This document shows, one piece after another, positions 1-13,305 of a stretch of 64,000 bases of DNA. A model generated the notes under the pieces. The model saw nothing but the letters and a program-made list of their open reading frames with translations, did no database searches and was not told the DNA's origin. The DNA is from Sipunculus nudus (lineage: Eukaryota > Annelida > Sipuncula > Golfingiida > Sipunculidae): positions 103,679,142 through 103,743,141 of the forward strand of contig CM049306.1 of NCBI GenBank assembly GCA_026874595.1, read 5' to 3'. Position numbers and translations under genes: made by a program. The first letter of the stretch is position 1; each line of letters starts with the position of its first letter.

Positions 1-837
1 ATATTGACATTGCCCTAAAATGGTTCAGAGTAAATCATTTATGTATCAACCCTGCTATTTCAAGTATTGTGATATTCAGTCATAACTCTAATTTTACTAA
101 AAATATTAACGTTAATAATGTTACATTAACTCCTGAAAATAACACAAAACTTTTGGGTTTAATCGTCGACTCCCGCTTAAAATGGAAGGATCATGTAGAT
201 TATATTTACGATAAAATTATAACAAAGTTGCATGTCCTTTACCAGCTTAGCAAGTTTCTACAAACACCAACTCTAAAACTTATATATCATTCTCTTATTC
301 AAAGCCATATTGATTACTGTATTTCTGTTTGGGATTGATGCTCGAAAACGAACAAGTAAAAAATCCAGAGGCTCCAAAATAAAGCTGCCCGTATTGTTAC
401 AAAAAAACTTCGATATATAAATACTTCTCCAGCATCACTTATAATTCAGTTAGGTTGGATTACCATGGAACAGAGATATCGCTATTTTGTAAATCTTTCA
501 GTTTTTAAATGTTTATTTGGTGATGTACCTCCTGCTTTTAGACATGGCCTCAAATATGCATGAAATATGTGTAATACACAACACACGAACCGTGGCAGTC
601 TTGCCATCGTAAAACCGAGAGCTGACAGATATAAATCAAGCTTTCTTTACGCAGGCCCACATCACTAGAACCTCCAAATAATTTAAGACACGCAACTGAT
701 GTTAAGCGTTTTAAACAACAATATAAATCCTTTCTATATATGATGATTTCCATGTTTTTAAACTCGGAATTTTAGTTACTTGATCTTTATAATTGTATAT
801 GTTTACATTTGTGTCATATTTTGGTAAAATATATGTA
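1..837 (+). pseudogene. LINE reverse-transcriptase 3' fragment (CR1/Jockey-like)
   Basis: The reading frame from 69 encodes the C-terminal (thumb and post-RT) part of a non-LTR retrotransposon polymerase: a KLLGLIVDSRLKWKDHV block followed by a helical segment ending in HIDYCISVW. The same frame continues after stops at 336-338 and about 357, with the usual IQRLQNKAARIV block and a later LGWITMEQRY block, so this is one dead copy. The 5' part lies outside the window. The last ~200 bases are non-coding and end in an (AAAT)n tail at about 838-858. The clade is inferred from motif style only. No function is expected. Confidence 0.8.
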
Positions 838-868
838 TAAATAAATAAATAAATAAAATAAATATATA
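838..868. repeat. (AAAT)n then (AT)n simple repeat at LINE junction
   Basis: AAAT repeats followed by TATATATA. It is the 3' tail of the upstream plus-strand LINE and abuts the A/T-rich 3' end of the next LINE, which is on the minus strand. Confidence 0.8.
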
Positions 869-3800
869 TATATTTTTTTATCTTAAATAATCTTTATTAC
901 AATATACTCTGCCTTTGACAAAGCCATATCCACTCCTACAGATAGAGGAAGGAATGAATACATTCAAAATACTTATTACTTTTTATCTCTCAGCACAATA
1001 ACATATAAGAATAATGAAAGATAAATAAACTTAAACAATATTAACATACAGATTTCAGTAAGGATGCTTTAAATATTTCTGCATATTCACATGTTATATG
1101 ATATCTTGTGATACATATTGTCGTATTTTACTCTCTGATAGGCAAATTTCATTATATTTACAATGCATGTTTTACTTTAAAATATTTTGTTGATATTATG
1201 GAATTGTTCATTTTTACAAAATTACCATCTAGTTCGTAATTATGACCAATTACAAGCGATTCCCAGTTTATCTGGATATGAAGTATTTTCATGATATTTT
1301 CCCATATCCCCCTCAATAATTTACATTCATACAGCATATGTTCTGCATTTTCATTTACATTACAAAATTTGCAAAGATGGGAAATATTTGAGTTCCATTT
1401 TGACACTTTGGCACCTGTTGGAATAATGCCATGTAATAATTTGAAATTAAATTCTGATAGTTTTTTCGTTGGCACCATGTTTTTAATTTTTCACTGATAG
1501 ACTTTTGTCTAACTTATTAATTCTTTTTAAAAATTTTTCCTGCAAAATAATTTGATGTTTTGGAGAAGACATATATCTTCTTATTAATTCATTGTAAAAG
1601 AATTTTGATTTTTTCTTATATATTTTAATATTATGTTAACCACACATGTATGTGTGTTCTAGGGAAACCGATTTCTTTATGAATTGTTCTTTTGGAAAAA
1701 GAGAAGGAGTCTTTATTACGGCATTTTTCAATTTCTTTAAAAGGTTGCTGACTGATATAAATGTACCATCATTGTTCAGAACATCTCGAAAATAAATTAT
1801 ATTTTCTTCACTCCTGGCTCTAAAATATAAGCATTTATTATCGATCATAAATTCAGTGTTACCCCATTATGGTTATTTTAAAATATCTTCTGGTGAAGTA
1901 ATCTCTCTTTTAACCTTACATTTATTAAAAGCTAATATCACTTCTCTATAAATTTGGGTATATGTTTTAGTATGCAAAATTGCTTTATTGATACACAGTT
2001 TGTGTTAAATACCCAGTTTGTATGTAGCCAACAGTTGTGTAAATAATATTTAAAGATATGTTTCCATTTATTTTCTTCATTAAGTATTCTTTGTACCCAT
2101 GCGGCTTTAAATGCAGGTAACCAACTATTGATATCAGTCATTTTAAGACCGCCTTTCTCTATATATCTCTTATTTAAACTGACCTTTTATTTTTTTCTGT
2201 TTTATTCCAAATATAGTTATAAATAACTTTGTTCATTCTTTTTTCGAATCCTTCCGGAATTGGTACTACCGAAGCTTGTTATGCTATTTTGGATAAAAGT
2301 ATTGTCTTAACAATTAATATTTTTCCAACTAAACTTAGATTCCTCAATTTCCCAATTTTTATGTTATTCTCTATTTTATCAATTTTATCTTCCCAGTTTA
2401 GCTTTTCTATACATTTCTCATCATATAAAAAAAAAACCCTAAGCATTTCACTGGTTGTTTTGTCCATGTTACTCCTATTGGTTCATTATACCTCTTATTA
2501 TTTCCCAGATCTAGAGCGGTAGTTTTTCCATATTTAGTTTTAACCAGTTGGGTTTCCAAATTCATGAATTTCCATCGAGGCAGTTGAAACTGATTTATCA
2601 TTTCTCAGTGTCAAAGTAGTATCATCTGCATATTGGCTAAGTTTTATTTCTTTACTGCCAAAAATAAAGCCGTTAATATGATCATTTGATCGTATTTTTT
2701 GTGCAAGTGTTTCAAATGAAATAATAAAAAGCAATGCAGATACTGGACTGCCTTGTCGTATACCTCTTGTCATTGCATTTTTAAAAGACAACCATCCATT
2801 ATTTTTTGTAGTAAAAAGTGGGTTATTGTAAATAGTTTTAATCCAGTTGACAAAATTCTGACTAAATTTAATTTTTTAAAAGTTTCAAACACAAATTCCA
2901 TTCTAAGCTATCAAAAGCCATTGTAAAATCGAGAAAAAATAACCCCCCTTCTTTATTATATTTCTTAGCAAATTCAAATATGTCCGTGATTATAAGGTGT
3001 AAATTATTTCCGATGTATCTACCTTTAATATATCCTGTCTGATCTTTGTCAATTATTTTTGGTAAAATGTTTTGCAATCTATTTGCATTATAATACTTGT
3101 GCTAATATTTTATAATCAGTGTTACATAGGCTTATAGGTCTATAAATATTTAAATTATATTTGTCTCCTTTCTTAGATAATATTGCTATTACAGCTGTAC
3201 GCAATGTAGTACATAATTTATTGTGACAATACGATTATATAAAAATATTATATAAAAACTCTTTTAGGTCATCCCAAAAGGTCACGTAGAATTCAATAGG
3301 AATGCCATCTAATCCTTGGGACTTATTTTTCTTCATTTGTATTTCATCCATTATCATTTCTGCATCACATATATCTTTATCTTCAACACTTACAACTTTT
3401 AAAGATTTTATATTATTTAAGTATTTCTGTATCTCTTTCACACATGGATTGTGTGATGTATATAAGTTTTTTTAATAATTATTTATATGATTTAGTATTC
3501 CTTTATCATCTTCTAATATTATTTTTTTTCTGATTTAATAAATAGTGTTATCTGACTGGTTTTTAATCCCAAGCTTGAAAAAGTATTTTGTACTCTTTTC
3601 CCCTTGTTCAATCCAATTAGCTCTACTACGTATTTGAACACCTTTTGTTATATTATCAAATATTTCATTTTTTTCTATTTCAAGTAAATGCTTTTCTTCT
3701 TTTAATCGTTCCATATCATAAACTAATAAGCTGTGAAATTTGTTTAATCCTTTTGTCTATTATAGCTAATTTACTATTTTTTCTGTTCTTTTCGATTTAG

Positions 3801-4450
3801 AGTAGTTAATACTTGTTTCTTTTATGTTAATTTTTATCATTTCCCAAGCTAGCCTCGCAGAGTTGTGTTTATAACGGGTGTAACTACAGTCTTTCATCAG
3901 CCCAATATAAAGTGGATCATTAAATAGGCTGACGTTTAGTTTCCAATATCCCGGCCCTCTAATGCTTACTTTAAAATCTAGACATAACTTTATAGCTTTA
4001 TGATCTGACAACCGATGTTATTTTTGCTCTGACAGTACGTATTCACAGTCATAATTTAAGCAATTCCAGAGTTCAGATTTAGAGATAAAAAAATAGTCAA
4101 GTCTACTGCTTACATTCCTTTCTGACCATGTTAATCGGTTATTTAACCTGCCGTGACAACTCAATATATCAGTTAACTTTAATGTATTTAACATATTTTT
4201 CAATAGTATTCTACTTTGGTCTGCCATATGTGACATCGTGCTTCTATCATCACTTGCAGACAACAATTAAAATCACCTCCCATAATGATACACCATAAAG
4301 AATCACTTTTTTCCATTACCCGTTTCTCTAAGTCCTCAAAGAAAAGTTTCCGTTCCCCTTTTTTGTTCGGCGCATAAACACAAGGCCTACTAAGCATATT
4401 TTTTTACCTTTGTATTCCGTATTCAACAGTATTTTTCTACCATTTATATG
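866..4450 (-). pseudogene. L1/Tx1-like LINE ORF2 remnant
   Basis: Read on the minus strand the order is as expected for an L1-type ORF2. Endonuclease pieces come first (about 4397-4018, with GGDFNC, the RLDYFFIS block and a SDHKAI motif), then the GPGYWKLN linker (about 3960), then reverse transcriptase (about 3441-2280). The RT part shows a DGIPIEFY block, the FLDFTMAFDSLEW block, RQGSPVSALLF and the catalytic YADD at about 2620. A C-terminal zinc-finger-like CKFC..H..C segment follows at about 1370-1310. At least six frame breaks separate the pieces, so it cannot encode a working protein. The 3' end is near 866 after an AATAAAG at about 890. The Tx1-like placement rests on the YWKLN linker and zinc finger and is an inference. 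Confidence 0.85.
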
Positions 4451-5000
4451 TGGCCGTTTAGGGCTTTATGGACCAATAAACGGATCAATTTGTTCAGTAG
4501 CCTATACGCATTTTCCAGCGACAGATTAGTTTGATATCGTAATTTTTTATTTTCTGAAGTTTTGAAAATGCTGACTCTGTTGTATACCATATACGTACCG
4601 GAAATAGGCCTACTGGAGTAGTCAGGTCTTGGCTGCACCAGGGCATGCACAAGAGACGTGTGATCGCACCTAACTGAAATTCCGTAGGTGCATAAAGCAA
4701 GAACGGGAAACTTATGCAACACGATCTTGCATAATGATAGTTCAGAACTGGAGGATGAAGGGCCGGACCCAAGATGGCCTACAGGCCTAATGCGAACCTG
4801 TTCAATGGGATATACGCGTACATCAGGTATTATGTTTCAATGATAACATGCTTGACCATGATTGGAAAAGTACTTTAATACTTTTCAAGTACATGTATGA
4901 CACGTACATGTAGAAAGTTAGTACTAAACAACAAAGGTACAGGCACCAATTACACATAATTTCTCCTGAAATACTTACATGGATGTACAGGACACAAAAA
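4450..5000. other. Spacer with no recognised gene
   Basis: Two overlapping reading frames of about 90 codons occur on the minus strand here, but neither resembles a known protein. I see no splice-bounded exon. Confidence 0.4.
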
Positions 5001-7290
5001 TATATTGTAGGTGGCACCACCAGTGTTGTGTATGTCGAAAAGCATCGAAGATGTATGGACATACAAAATTTCAGGCATATACTTCAAATCACTCCTGAGA
5101 TATGTGCACAGATGACCAAATTTATGTGGCCAAATGAAAAATTTCAGCCTCCTGTAACTTGGCCAAAAATCATCAAACTTGACCCTTTCGAACAAACTTG
5201 AGATTAATTCTGGGATATTTCTGTGAAATATTGAACAATTAAGCTGGTCGATATTAGAGAAGAAGATTTTAAAAGTTTTTTAAAGCTTTTTCCCTATAAA
5301 ATCTTATTCAATACAGGCCTAATGCGAACCTGTGCAAAGTTTGGGAGTATGAATGTTTATTTTAAAATTTCATATTGATCCTCTCATGTCCTGCATATCT
5401 ACCTTAGTCATTATGATTTCAGCCAAATGGACGTTTTGGACCTGCACGTTTCGGACTAGGATATTTTAAAACTAGAATGTATCAGTCAGGATATTTCCGA
5501 TATGTTCTTTTTGCCAGGGAGGGATATTGGGACAGATGAATGGACAATTTGGCAGCATGTTTTCGGAGAAGAACATTTTAAAATTTGTTTTTTTAAGCTT
5601 TTTCCCTATAAAATCTAAGAACAAGTTCCTCTTTTAGCCTTGGTATTGAGTCACACCTATTCATGCATCCTGGCAATGGAGGCTCAGCTTTCCCCCAGGT
5701 CAAGGGTACCTAATGTGCCACATGTAACCGAACCACTGGCTCTTACAGACTGAAACTTACAAATGGCTCTTACAGACTAAAACTTGACCTGTTGGCAAAT
5801 CTGAAATAGTTGGCAGTCTGCCAAAGTTATTTATAGATACAGAGCGTAACTTGACCTATTGTAAAATCTGACACAGTTGGCAGGTTCTAGACTTCCAGAC
5901 TGTATCTGGACACCAGGCAGAGCCAGGTCAGTTGCAATGGTGATGTTTGGACTGCACCTGGGTGCACTGATTGACCTCTTGACTTGACATGTTGAAACTT
6001 GCAATGCTGCCAAATTTGTTTTCAAACACTGAATGCCTTTTTCAATTGGCTACACTGCTTTTTTAAAGCTGTATTTACCCAATCTATTCTTATAAAACTG
6101 ACAGAACAATACCATAGAACAATTCTTGGAAAGATTAAACCAATCAGCTTAACAGTTTCTTAAAATAACAGTGTATAAGCTAGAAGAGTCTAAACTTACA
6201 TTATTGCTTGTAAAAACAGATCAATGTAGGGGGCGCCACCAGCACATCAATTTCAGATATGATTCATGTGACAAACAATGGCATAAAATTTTGTGATGAC
6301 AGCTCCAGCTGTTTCTGAGATTTTAAGTTTAGTATGCTTTTTTGCACAGATGACTAAGTTAAACCTCCTGTAACTCGGCCATGAATCACCAAACTGGTGC
6401 CATTCAAACAAATTTGCGAGAGATTGTTCTAGGGATCATATCTTTGAAATATTGGACAATTTGGCTGGAGAGGTTTAGAGAAGAAGATTTTTATATCTTT
6501 TTTTTTTAACTTTACCTGTATAAAATCTAAACAAATAATTGAATCAAAACTATTTGAACAGTTTGAATTATCAACATCTAAGGATCATTCATGTGTGAGA
6601 TTAATGAATTTGACGCAGTGATTTTTTAGAAGAATTTCTTTGTAGCCACTGAGCAGAAATGGGCTGCTTTAACATTTGACTATATTCAGCTTCCCACAAC
6701 TCGGCCAAAAGTCATTGAACAGAGACCAATTGAACAAATTAACTTAAGAAACCACTACCCTAGGAGCATTTCTGTGCAATATTAAACAATTTAGCTTTAC
6801 GATTTCAGAGGAGAAGTTTTTTGTAGCCCTCCGTATGCTTCCGGCACCGTTGACCCCCGTACAAAAAGACCAATGCAGGTGGCGCAACCAATCCCTCAAT
6901 TTCAGATATGACTCAAGTGACCAACATTAACATAAAATTTGATGATAATAGCTCCAGCCGTTCCTGAGATTGTAATTTTAGTATGCTTTTTTGGACAGAT
7001 GACTTAGTTCAACTTCCTGTAACTCGGTCAAAAATCTTCGAACTGGAACCATTTGAACAAACTCGAGAGAGATTGTTCCAGGGAACATTTCTGTGAAATA
7101 TTGGACAATTTCAGTTTCAGAAAAGAAGATTTTTAAAGGTTTTTAAGCTTTTTCTGTATAAAATCTAAATTAATGCAGATAACCTATAATAAGCTCTAGG
7201 GCACCAAGTTTCACATGTGACTAATTCTAACATGTAATTTAGAGCTGTTAGCTCCGACGGATTCTGACTTACAGCCATGGACGGCAGACA
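5000..7290 (+). repeat. Decayed tandem repeat zone, ~306-330 bp period
   Basis: A shared block occurs near 5228, 5534, 6452, 6783 and 7105 (variants of TTGGACAATTT followed by AGAGAAGAAGATTTT and a TTTTTAAGCTTTTTC block). The spacings are about 306, 918, 331 and 322 bp. Interspersed are GGTGGC(A/G)CCACC-type blocks at about 5011, 6230 and 6880, and lines resembling CCTGTAACTCGGCCA. Related text recurs at 10740-11340 and 19930-20170. No coding sequence is credible. This is probably the degenerate core of a molluscan tandem-repeat element. Confidence 0.65.
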
Positions 7291-7333
7291 GCCAGCCTTG
7301 GACGGCGACTGCGGACGGTGGACGGCGGACGGA
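7272..7333 (+). repeat. GGACGGC-rich segment
   Basis: Imperfect repeats of GGACGGC/GGACGGAC immediately precede the gypsy pol remnant. The composition matches the GTCCGTCC heads seen elsewhere in the window, in the opposite orientation. Confidence 0.6.
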
Positions 7334-9990
7334 CAAGCACCTGTGGCTACTGGCAGGTCAGCATAGCGGAGAAAGACCGGTCAAAGATGGCATTCACGAC
7401 CAGAAAGGAACTGTTCCAATGGCGAGTCCTGTTGTTCGGGCTGGGCAACGCCCCAGCCAACCTTTTCCAGGTTAATGGAACTGGTACTCCGAGGACTGCA
7501 CTAGGAGAGATGTCTCGTATATCTTGACGCTATAAATTGTGTTTGGTGCAGACGTTGACCCGGCTCTGACAAACTTGAAGATGGCATTCAGCCGACTGAT
7601 ATCAGCAAAGCTGAGGCTGAAACCTAAGAAATGTATCTTATTCCAGCCGAGTGTAAAGTTCTTTGGACATAATGTGTCTGGTGAAGGAGTCCAGTGTGAC
7701 CCAGACAAGATCCAGTGAGTGCAGGAATGGAAGACTCCAGAGTGCCAGTCTGAAGTGAGAAGCTTCCTTGGCTTCGCTTTGTATCACAGGAGATTCATAC
7801 CAAAGTACGCACACATCTCATCACTAACTTCTTTGACAAAGAAAAACACTTAGTTTAAGTGGGGTGATAACTGCGAGGAAGCCTTCCAGTAGTTAAAACA
7901 GAAGCTGACTGCAGAACCTGTGTTGGCATAACCTCGCCTTGAAGGTCTACTGATCCTATACACGGATGCCAGTGGGGTAAACATTTGGAGTTGCCTCTCA
8001 CAGATTCAAGATGGCAAGTTGTGGCTTATACGGGCAAAGGACTTAGCTCGGTCCAGAGGAAATACTTCACAACAAAACGGGAGCTACTGGCAGTGGTGAC
8101 ATTCGTCAAGCACTTTCGTAAGTACTTGTGGGGGCATTTCTGATTGGGGCGGACAATCCCTCTCTGCAATGATTACTGAACTTTAAGGAACCAAAGAACA
8201 TGATAGCCAGGTAGATTTCCGTGCTAGATACGTATGACTTTACCATTCGTCATCCTCCTGGGGCTAAACATGGAAATGGTGAAGGCCGCACTAGGCAGCA
8301 GTGCCCACTGTGCAAACGGCATGATTGTCGTGCAACCACTACCGAGTCAAAGAAAACGGAAATGACAACAACCGAAACAGACACTGAGCAGCCTGCTCAA
8401 TCAAACTGGCTAGACAACTGGAGTGTTGGCAAGCTGTGCCAACTCCAATCCGAGGATCCGGGTATCGCCAGATCAGACACTTGATAGTATATGGGCGAGA
8501 TCGACCAAAGTGGCACGAAATGTCACATGAAGGGCGGGATCTAAAGGCTTTTGGAGCCACTGGAATATTATGGAGATCCGTAATGGGGCACTCTATCGTA
8601 AATCTGATCAAGATGCCAAGTCAGATACAATCTATCTGAGATCCGCAAAGAGCTAATGATGCAGCTGCATAACCACAAAACGGGTAGGCATCTTGGCGTC
8701 ACCAAAACGATCCACAACATCAGACAGTGGTTCTACTGGCCTAGACTGCAAGGAGATGTAGAATGGTGGTGCAAGCGGTGCAGTGACAGTGGGGCCAGGA
8801 AAGCCAAGACAAAATAACAACAATGCACCGCTCAAACGAGAGGTGACAGGCTTGCCCCTAGAAAAAATCGCCTTGCATGTCATGGGACCCCTGTCGAATT
8901 CCCAGTCTAGGAATCAGTACATCTTGGTGATAGGTGACTACATCACCAAGTTTGACAGAGGTCTATGGCCTACCCGGTCATACGGCACAGATTGTAGTCG
9001 TGGTTGAGTGGATCTGTAGGCTAGGAGTGCCTCGGGTCATCCACACTGATTAGAGGAAAGACTTCGAAAACAATCTTTTCAAGGAGATGTGCCGTGTGCT
9101 AGAAATCCAAGAGGCAAAGACAACGCCTTATCACCTGCAGTATGATGGGATGATAGAGGGATTCAACCGAACAGTGACACAGATGCTTGCAGCTTTCGTG
9201 AGTGAGAACAAGCGCGAATGGAACGAGTACCTCCCATGCTTGAAGCTGGCTTACTGGAGTATGATACATGAGAGCACCGGTGTCGCGCCGAACCTGATGA
9301 TGTTTGGGAGAGAGGTCGCTCTCCCTATTGACATCATGGCTGGACATTCCCCCTGTGAAGGAGATGTTTTCAAGTGTCCAGTAGCATACACCGAGTGGTT
9401 GTGTGATGCGCTGTCTCCTGCACATGTTTATGCTAGGAGGCACCTGAACGAGGTTTCAGCGAAGGAGTTTTTACCCACCCGCTGCACACGACAAGTTCGG
9501 TTCTGGTTGGCTAGGCTCCTACTTCATAGTCCGGCGATTGACTGATTTGCTGTACAAGATCCAGCTGTCGGCTTGATCGAAGCCGAAAGTGGTCATGTGG
9601 ATCAATTTAGACATATCCACAGGGGAACGATCCTGTGGATTGGCGTAAATCAACCTACGTCGGCCAAGCTGGAAGACATTCTTCTCGTGGGTCCCAGATC
9701 ATGTAGGACGGCCAAAGAGGTTCCATCAGGGCGGGACTCAACGAAAAATACCGGATGGCGTCGACCCATGGGGGCGTGACCCGTGTTGAAGGTGCGCGGC
9801 GGCCACCTGCCTATGACAGCTGTTCCTTCCTAGTTTTTGGTCTCTGGAAAAACACTTTCAGCGAGCACGCCTTCCCTAGGATCGACAACACCAGACCCAC
9901 ATACGGCGATAGGGAGGACTCCAGCCCAGAGATGAAGGATTTGGACGCAACGTTGAGGATGATAGAATGACTCACGAGGATTGCGGCTCC
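7318..9990 (+). pseudogene. Ty3/gypsy retrotransposon pol remnant
   Basis: The plus strand carries, in order, a reverse-transcriptase core (GYWQV at about 7340, FGLGNAP at about 7437, then a palm region to 7725), an RNase H start (LYTDAS at about 7955), a zinc-binding integrase N-terminus (H-x-H spacing, then CKRC at about 8770), an integrase core (about 8850-9200; EGFNRT glutamate at about 9159) and a post-integrase segment to about 9780. Many stops and frameshifts separate these blocks. The first integrase catalytic Asp position reads His (LHVMGPL). There is no gag, protease or 5' LTR, because the copy is cut at the RT. The order RT-RNase H-integrase is that of Ty3/gypsy. It is dead. Confidence 0.88.
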
Positions 9991-10199
9991 TTGTTGTGCG
10001 ATAGCATCTAGTTAATTTCTTTTGTTTTTGTTTTTGTATGTTTGTTATGTCTAGATACATGTTTGAATACTTTATTGATGGCGGCACGAACAGACTGCAT
10101 GAACCTGTTCCTTTTGCAGGATAGTTAGTTATTTAGTTAGGTTTGTCCGTCTGTAATTTTTTGGTAATTTTTAATGATTTTGTCCGGGGGAAAACATTT

Positions 10200-10506
10200 T
10201 TAGAAGGAGGAGTTTGGGTAGATACAAGGGTTGTTGTAGATTTGAGTGGGTACGAGTCGACAGTGATCAGGGCAGGTGCCAGTCTAGCGAAAACGTCGAG
10301 GTGATTAAGTCGTGGCTGGGCAGCTGAGAGGAGCAAATTTGGAGGATGGCAGGTCGTTTAGAACGTTGAGACGATGGTGAAACTGTTCAATACACCTAGT
10401 TGACTGCTCTGAGGCAGCTGCCGATAGACGGGATAACCCACTGTAAGTTGTTAAACCATTAAACATCTTGTTACCGTTGACTAGTTTTGGTTGTTTCTAC
10501 CTTTCG
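10200..10506 (+). mobile_element. Possible 3' LTR of the gypsy remnant
   Basis: A purine-rich AGAAGGAGGAG tract at about 10202 resembles a polypurine tract. The following ~300 bases contain an ATTAAA signal near 10457 and end shortly before cytosine runs. No matching 5' LTR exists in the window, so the boundaries are a guess. Confidence 0.35.
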
Positions 10507-10509
10507 CCC

Positions 10510-10550
10510 AAGCAAACAACCCCCCCCCCCTTAACCCCCCCCCCCCCTTA
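10510..10550. repeat. Two poly-C runs
   Basis: Runs of about 10 and 14 cytosines are separated by TTAA. Confidence 0.9.
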
Positions 10551-10739
10551 ATATCCGTAATATGTGACGCCTGAGTTATCGCTCAGTCAGAGAGAGAATT
10601 CGGGCGTGTAGCCCTGGTAAATCGATAATACGGCTTGGGAAGCCGGTAAAAATGGTACATTAGCTAATTTGCATTGACTGGTTTAAAACTTGAGTATGGG
10701 CAGTCAGCATGTGAGTTTGTATTAATCCGAATCAAAGTG

Positions 10740-11345
10740 GCAAGAAGGCTGGCGCCAACGGTTTGAATTATAAGTAGCTATCCGAGATGCATGGACATGC
10801 AAAATGCCCGGCCAATATATCAAACCTCTTGAGTTATGTGCACGACTGTACGAATAAAATGCAAGAATAATTGTAGGTGGCACCACCAGTCTTGTGCAAG
10901 AGAAACGATCCGAGATGAATGGAAAAGCAAAATATTATTCTGATACGTCAATTCACTCTTGAGAAATGAGCATGAATGTTAAGTAAGCAAAAATGATCGT
11001 AGATGGCGCCACCAAAGCTGTAGAAGATGTATAGAAATGCAAACATTAGGTAAACATCGACTCAACTGAACTGAAAATAAAAACGCAAGCAGCTAAATGC
11101 TGGCACACCGCTCTCTTAATCCTAACATTGTTCAAAGGCTATTTATGCATCTTGTCAATTGCGGGGGGGGGGGGGGGGGGGCCTGTGCGGCTAGTCCAAT
11201 GGCTCCACACTCGGCCAGTTACCAAACCTGAATTAGTAATGTGCCATCATACGAGGGCTATTTATAGATACTTATAGGAACTTGGCCCGTTGCCATATCT
11301 GAAACAGTTGACAGTCTGCCAAAGTTATTTATAGAAACAGAAAAA
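10740..11345 (+). repeat. Continuation of the 5-7.3 kb repeat zone
   Basis: GTAGGTGGCACCACCAG (about 10876) and TGGCGCCA (11004-11011) sit beside phrases close to those at 5010-5130. CAGTCTGCCAAAGTTATTTA at about 11313 repeats the text at about 5815. The gypsy copy therefore sits inside this repeat. A 19-G run occurs at 11163-11181. Confidence 0.6.
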
Positions 11346-11379
11346 AAACCTTGGTATTTTGCAAAAGATAAGATTAAAT

Positions 11380-13305
11380 AAGATATAGTTTATTGCTTTA
11401 TATATGTAATTCAATCATCACATACAATAGTATTTGGCTTAACTGGCTTGCTTAAACAAACACATTAAACCAAAATAATAAAATTGTGTATGAAAAAAAG
11501 ACATGTGGTTAAAAATATTTGTCTAGGTTATTGTGCTGCAAGTGAAATATTAAATTGCCGAACGGCGAAAAGTATGTACTAGTTCTTTGGGAGTTGCCTG
11601 ATAGCATCCTATAGCGAACCCCCGATTTCATTTTTGAAACACATGGTTCGCCGGATGACTATGGTCTTCTATAATATCGTTTGCTTTCTTCAACAATCGT
11701 GTTTTAGAGTCAGTGGGTAAAAGAACCCAATCATCCTCTCAGCTGTTCTAACTACTCTCGAAAAACGGTTTCTTTCCACGACAGTGATACCACCTCCCCA
11801 AACAGTGACTGACATCGTCAGGACACCTTCAATATCCGCTCGATAAAACTTGGTCGGCTAAGCCCGAAATCATTTTGGTTCTTTAGAAAATATAAACGTC
11901 GTTGTGCCTTATTTACGCAGTGATTAACATTTTCGGCCCATTTCAAATCAGAAGAAATATAAATTCCTAAAACGTTAATACAGTCAGTGATTTCAACCTC
12001 GGAGCCGTCAATTACTAAGGGTAATATTTAAGTTTTCTTCAGTCTAAAGTCAATAATCACCTCCTTGGTTTTCATTATATTTAACTACAAATTATTTTCA
12101 GAGCACCAAGAAGTTAAAGTTTTAATTTCATTGCGGTAAACACTTTCGTTATTTCCCCCGGTGAGCCAAGAAACTGTCATCTGCGAATTTTACAATGAGG
12201 CAGTCATCAGAAGTAGAGACACATTCATAGCATAGGTAGATTCTCGTAAGTCAAGATGTTTTAAAATATGGTAAAGTGTGAATGATACAGCATCCTCTGT
12301 TGAGCGATTACTGCGATAGGCGAACTGAAAAGGATTAACAGTTTCTGAAATACAACATTTGAGATAACACCAGTCGCTCAAAACTCTTTGCAATTACAGA
12401 AGTTAATTCAACAGGACGATAGTCATTCATACATGATGCATGAGATTTTTTTTTCGGAAAAGGAATAATCACTGATCGTTTAAAGAGCTCTGGCACTGTA
12501 CACGACCGCAAAGACCAGTTAAACAGAATAGTGAGAACACCAGATATTTCATCCGCACAGGTTCTTAACAGCCGCTGCGTGATACCGTCAGGACCAGCCG
12601 CCTTGCGCATGTTTAAGCAGGCAAGAATTCTCTTGGTATCTACAGTCTTGGGGGTCGAAACCCCCCCCCCCCCCCCAACCCGCCCCTACACCCGCTCTCA
12701 TCCAACGACCTTTTTTTACATAAATCTTGTGCGTGACGGGGGCGCGAGGGTCGAGACCCCCCACCCCCTGCTCTCAACTAACTACCTTCTTTTAGACAAT
12801 TTTTATGCATGTCACCCGCTGACCCCTCCCTGAAAAATCCTGGATCCGCGCCTGAGTTGCAATAACAAATACAGGAGGACCGTCACAGGATGTTTCCTAA
12901 GAAAGGGTTTCAGACCAATTAAAGCGAGCATAGAAGTTTACTTCATCAGGAAGACCGGATCGTCTGAGATAGGGTTGGTACTAAGTTTGCTTTTGTACGG
13001 TACAATTGCTTGTATTCGCTGCCACAGCTGCCTGGTATCATTAGTTGTCCGTAAATTCGATTCCAGCTTTATGGGTATATTTAGTTTTATCGAATTTAAT
13101 GGCACGTCAGCTGGTGCATGAAAGCAGTTGGGGCGTACCAGGGAGCACTCCAAAAATATCTTAAATTTCACATCTTCAGGCAAGTAAAAATTTAAAACTT
13201 TTTGTATAATCTTAATTATCTGAATACAGTCTTTACTTATTTGTAAGTTTAAAATATGAAAATCTTGAAACACTCGAGTTATTTGTAAATTTCTCAATTT
13301 CAAAA
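11380..13305 (-). pseudogene. CR1-like LINE remnant
   Basis: Minus-strand reading order: a pre-RT segment (13303-12938), an RT palm with AAGPDGI (about 12600), a DYRPVELTS block (about 12420) and the FAYRSNRSTEDAV block (about 12320). A post-RT thumb region (about 11800-11600) follows with an SRVVRTAERMIG-like line and RKQTIL. Several stops and frameshifts interrupt it, and a ~220-bp unrelated insert lies at about 12640-12860. The motif wording resembles the CR1/Rex group of LINEs, so I place it there with moderate confidence. It is non-functional. Confidence 0.78.
12640..12856. mobile_element. hAT-like non-autonomous insert in the CR1 LINE
   Basis: The segment interrupts the LINE coding text. 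Its right end reads, on the minus strand, CAGGCGCGGATCCAGGATTT, a hAT-type CAG...GGATCCAG terminus. A C-run at 12661-12677 and a repeated GGGTCGARACCCCC phrase lie inside. The left terminus and target duplication are not clear. Confidence 0.45.
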
